From Clitoria ternatea (lineage: Eukaryota > Streptophyta > Magnoliopsida > Fabales > Fabaceae): DNA of 64,000 nt. The DNA lies in assembly GCA_037962975.1 (NCBI GenBank), contig CM075670.1, positions 234,130,242 through 234,194,241 on the forward strand, given 5' to 3'. Of the stretch, positions 62,129 through 64,000 are shown one piece after another. The notes beneath the pieces are model-generated. The model did no database searches and had not been told where the DNA came from. It saw nothing but the letters and a program-made list of their open reading frames with translations. Position 1 is the stretch's first letter. The number at the start of each line of letters is the position of its first letter. The translations under genes were made by a program, and so were the position numbers.

Positions 62129-64000
62129 CTACGGAGGGGGAACTTGCTCTTCAGTCTCTTTCTGTCCTTCCCCTTCTCCAGGTTCTTGTATCCCTTCCTT
62201 TGGGATTTCTTCTAGAGTCTTCTCTTCTGGAGCTTTAGCACCTCCTGCAGATGAGGCAACCTCGGGCATAGGAAAAATGAAATTCGGGCCCATACTTTGA
62301 CCCTTGGGAAGAGGGGCCAAACCGTATAAAGACTCCGGAGGATCTTCATGTCGATCATCAACCACTGCAACTAACCTCCCTCCATGGAATTCATAGAACG
62401 GATCCATACCATAGAGGTTAAGCGACACAGTGGGGTTACGATAGAAAACTTGGCGTATAGCTAGGCCGAAGGATTCTTCAACTGCTTGGGTGTATATGTC
62501 AATAGCTTCTTGCGCCTCGGCTTTTGCTACAGCCAATTCTTCCCGCAACCTCGAAAGATCTCCATCTGATCCTTGAGATTTCGTGCTCCTAGCCTTCAGT
62601 CCCTCGATCTCAAGGAGGAAATTCTTCTCCTTTTGGGACCATTCCTCTGCTTGTTTAAAATAATCCTCCACAGCAGCTTTGCTTTTATCTTCAAGATCAG
62701 CTTGTTTAGCTTGACTGCTACGGAGTTCTTCCTGAGATTTACCGAGCATCTCCTCCTTCTCTGCCAGTTTACCCTCCAAGTCTTTAAGCATGGTTTTGAG
62801 CTTGAGATTTTCCTTGTTCATAAAATCTCCAAACTCTTTAGACTTGGTGAGGCGATCTTCAGCTAATTTTAGGACAGCTTTATCCTTCCCCGCCGAGAGG
62901 TTGAGTTGTTCTACTTTATCACTCAGCTTATCAACCTTGTCAGCATCATCAGCTAACAAACTAAGCGAGTGAAGCATCCCAGTAAGCTCTGCTAACTGCC
63001 ATTTTCTGGCCTCACATGCCTCTTTGATTTCTTTAGGTTTAAGCGTGGGTCGGAGCTCGTATAACGGCTAAGGAAGAATCGCTGGGGTTGTCCCTCGGTA
63101 TGAGAGGAAGGGAGTAAGGAACGAAGCAGTTGGGTAGGAGATCGGACTTGAAGATCCAAAGACCTCGGAAAGAATACCCTTGTGGAGTTCGACGGAAACT
63201 TCAGCTGCATCTGAGGTCTCTACAGCTTTACCTTTTGAAGCCCTTGCTCTTTCCAGACTCCTTGAAGGTTTATGTTTCTTCGTTGATCTTCCTGAAGGGC
63301 CATTCTTGATCTTCCTCCTCCTCTCTGTTATTTTGGGTTGACTTGCAGTTGCACCAACACCAGTCGAATCACCCTCCACCAGCGGAATTTCCCCTTCGAC
63401 ATCCGACGTCAGAATGATTAACTCAGAACAACCCTTCACAGAATCCTTCTTAGGTCAAATTTCATTCTCACCAGCTACGGATTTACCTCCTACTTTCAAG
63501 GATTTCAGCTTGTCCATGTCTGGAGATTTCTGCTCTATTTCACCTACATGCATAAATAAAATGTATTAGCAACAAAGAAATGCTCAATACAATCAATAAA
63601 GGAGGAAAAAAGGAATAAAACAGGAATTACATAAATATTCATCCCGGACTGCACTTGAACTACTTAAAAGACGTCTACACAAAAATGCTTTAAAGCGTGT
63701 AGAATATGCTTCAAGGGTGAATAACACTGTCGCCGTTTCAGTAGACAGCTCGGACTGATGAGTGTAGTATGCTGAAGAGTTCAGAAGAAAGTGCTCATGC
63801 GTCCAGCTCAGAGGAAATTTATTAAGACCCTCTTCGTTCTTCCAGAAGACGGGCTTATTCTTTTTAATTGATATCCGGGTAAAGAAAGACTTAAATGACT
63901 TCCCGTCAACTTTAGCCGAATCGGTGTAGGATTCAAAGTTCACAAAGGAACATAGAGTCCGGAGTGTGATTAGACCTACACTGCCTTGCTTGTTAGCCCT
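62129..64000 (-). pseudogene. Antisense gene of Tat copy F (partial, best preserved)
   Basis: Open at the right edge. Exon 1 part (64000-63631): SFFTRISIKKNKPVFWKNEE and PLSWTHEHFLLNSSAYYTHQ, ending RDEYL. Intron 63544-63630. Exon 2 (63543-62129): CEIEQKSPDMDKLKSLKVGG, a Lys/Arg-rich linker (PSGRSTKKHKPSRSLERARA), a coiled coil of more than 100 residues from 62977, and the conserved end FYEFHGGRLVAVVDDRHEDPP...PLPKGQSMGP, then an acidic/Pro tail. Only two stops are seen in exon 2 (TGA near 63455, TAG at 63068-63070). The N-terminal domain lies outside the window. Confidence 0.75.
63544..63630 (-). other. Intron of the antisense gene, copy F
   Basis: Donor TTTAT|GTAATTCC, acceptor TGCATGTAG|GTGAAATA on the minus strand, 87 bp. 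Removal joins DEYL to CEIEQKSPDMDKL without changing frame. Confidence 0.75.

Overview
This window is plant nuclear DNA, and almost all of it is a nested pile of LTR retrotransposons. No ordinary host gene is visible. The evidence for a flowering plant, probably a eudicot, is the combination of dual-RNase-H Tat-type Ty3/gypsy elements, Athila-type elements primed by tRNA-Asp, a Ty1/copia element, a Cassandra TRIM carrying a 5S-like sequence, and AT-rich spacers. I cannot name the species; a legume is only a guess.

Layout, left to right. 1-3628 is part of a long LTR (chromovirus-like termini), apparently inserted in the gag of a minus-strand Tat fragment (3629-4694: gag start, primer site, LTR). 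5517-6315 is a solo Tat LTR with perfect 5-bp duplications (ACTAT), followed by 498 bp of flank that is fused directly to a headless Tat element A (gag-PR-RT-RNase H-aRNase H, 6814-10076; integrase 20804-22279; antisense gene 26095-23459; 3' LTR 26798-27600). The same 498-bp flank recurs after the 3' LTR. Inside A's second RNase H sits element B (10077-20798, TSD TCTGT), a minus-strand Athila derivative with three LTRs and two internal regions.

From 28462 to 47261 one minus-strand Ty1/copia element (E) is cut into pieces by a Cassandra TRIM (29509-30160), a 13.2-kb Athila element D (30356-43537, TSD GTTGT) and a solo chromovirus-like LTR (43619-46861, TSD differing at one base). Another LTR of that type starts at 47262 and has a nearly complete Tat element C in it (49175-61195). 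C is followed by the 3' half of a further Tat copy, F (61196-64000).

The most interesting content is in two places. (1) Athila element D carries, between integrase and 3' LTR where an env-like gene is usual, an intact intronless LOG-type cytokinin-activating enzyme ORF (34860-34231), and upstream of it a small basic cysteine-rich protein ORF resembling plant-virus nucleic-acid-binding proteins, broken by one TGA. (2) Three Tat copies (A, C, F) carry a gene on the strand opposite to gag-pol. Each copy has a small GT-AG intron at the same site whose removal joins the frames, and copies A and C share a TATA box about 170-180 bp upstream of the start. Most gag-pol genes are broken by stops, many of them C-to-T type changes. 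All family calls rest on motif reading by eye; no search was run.
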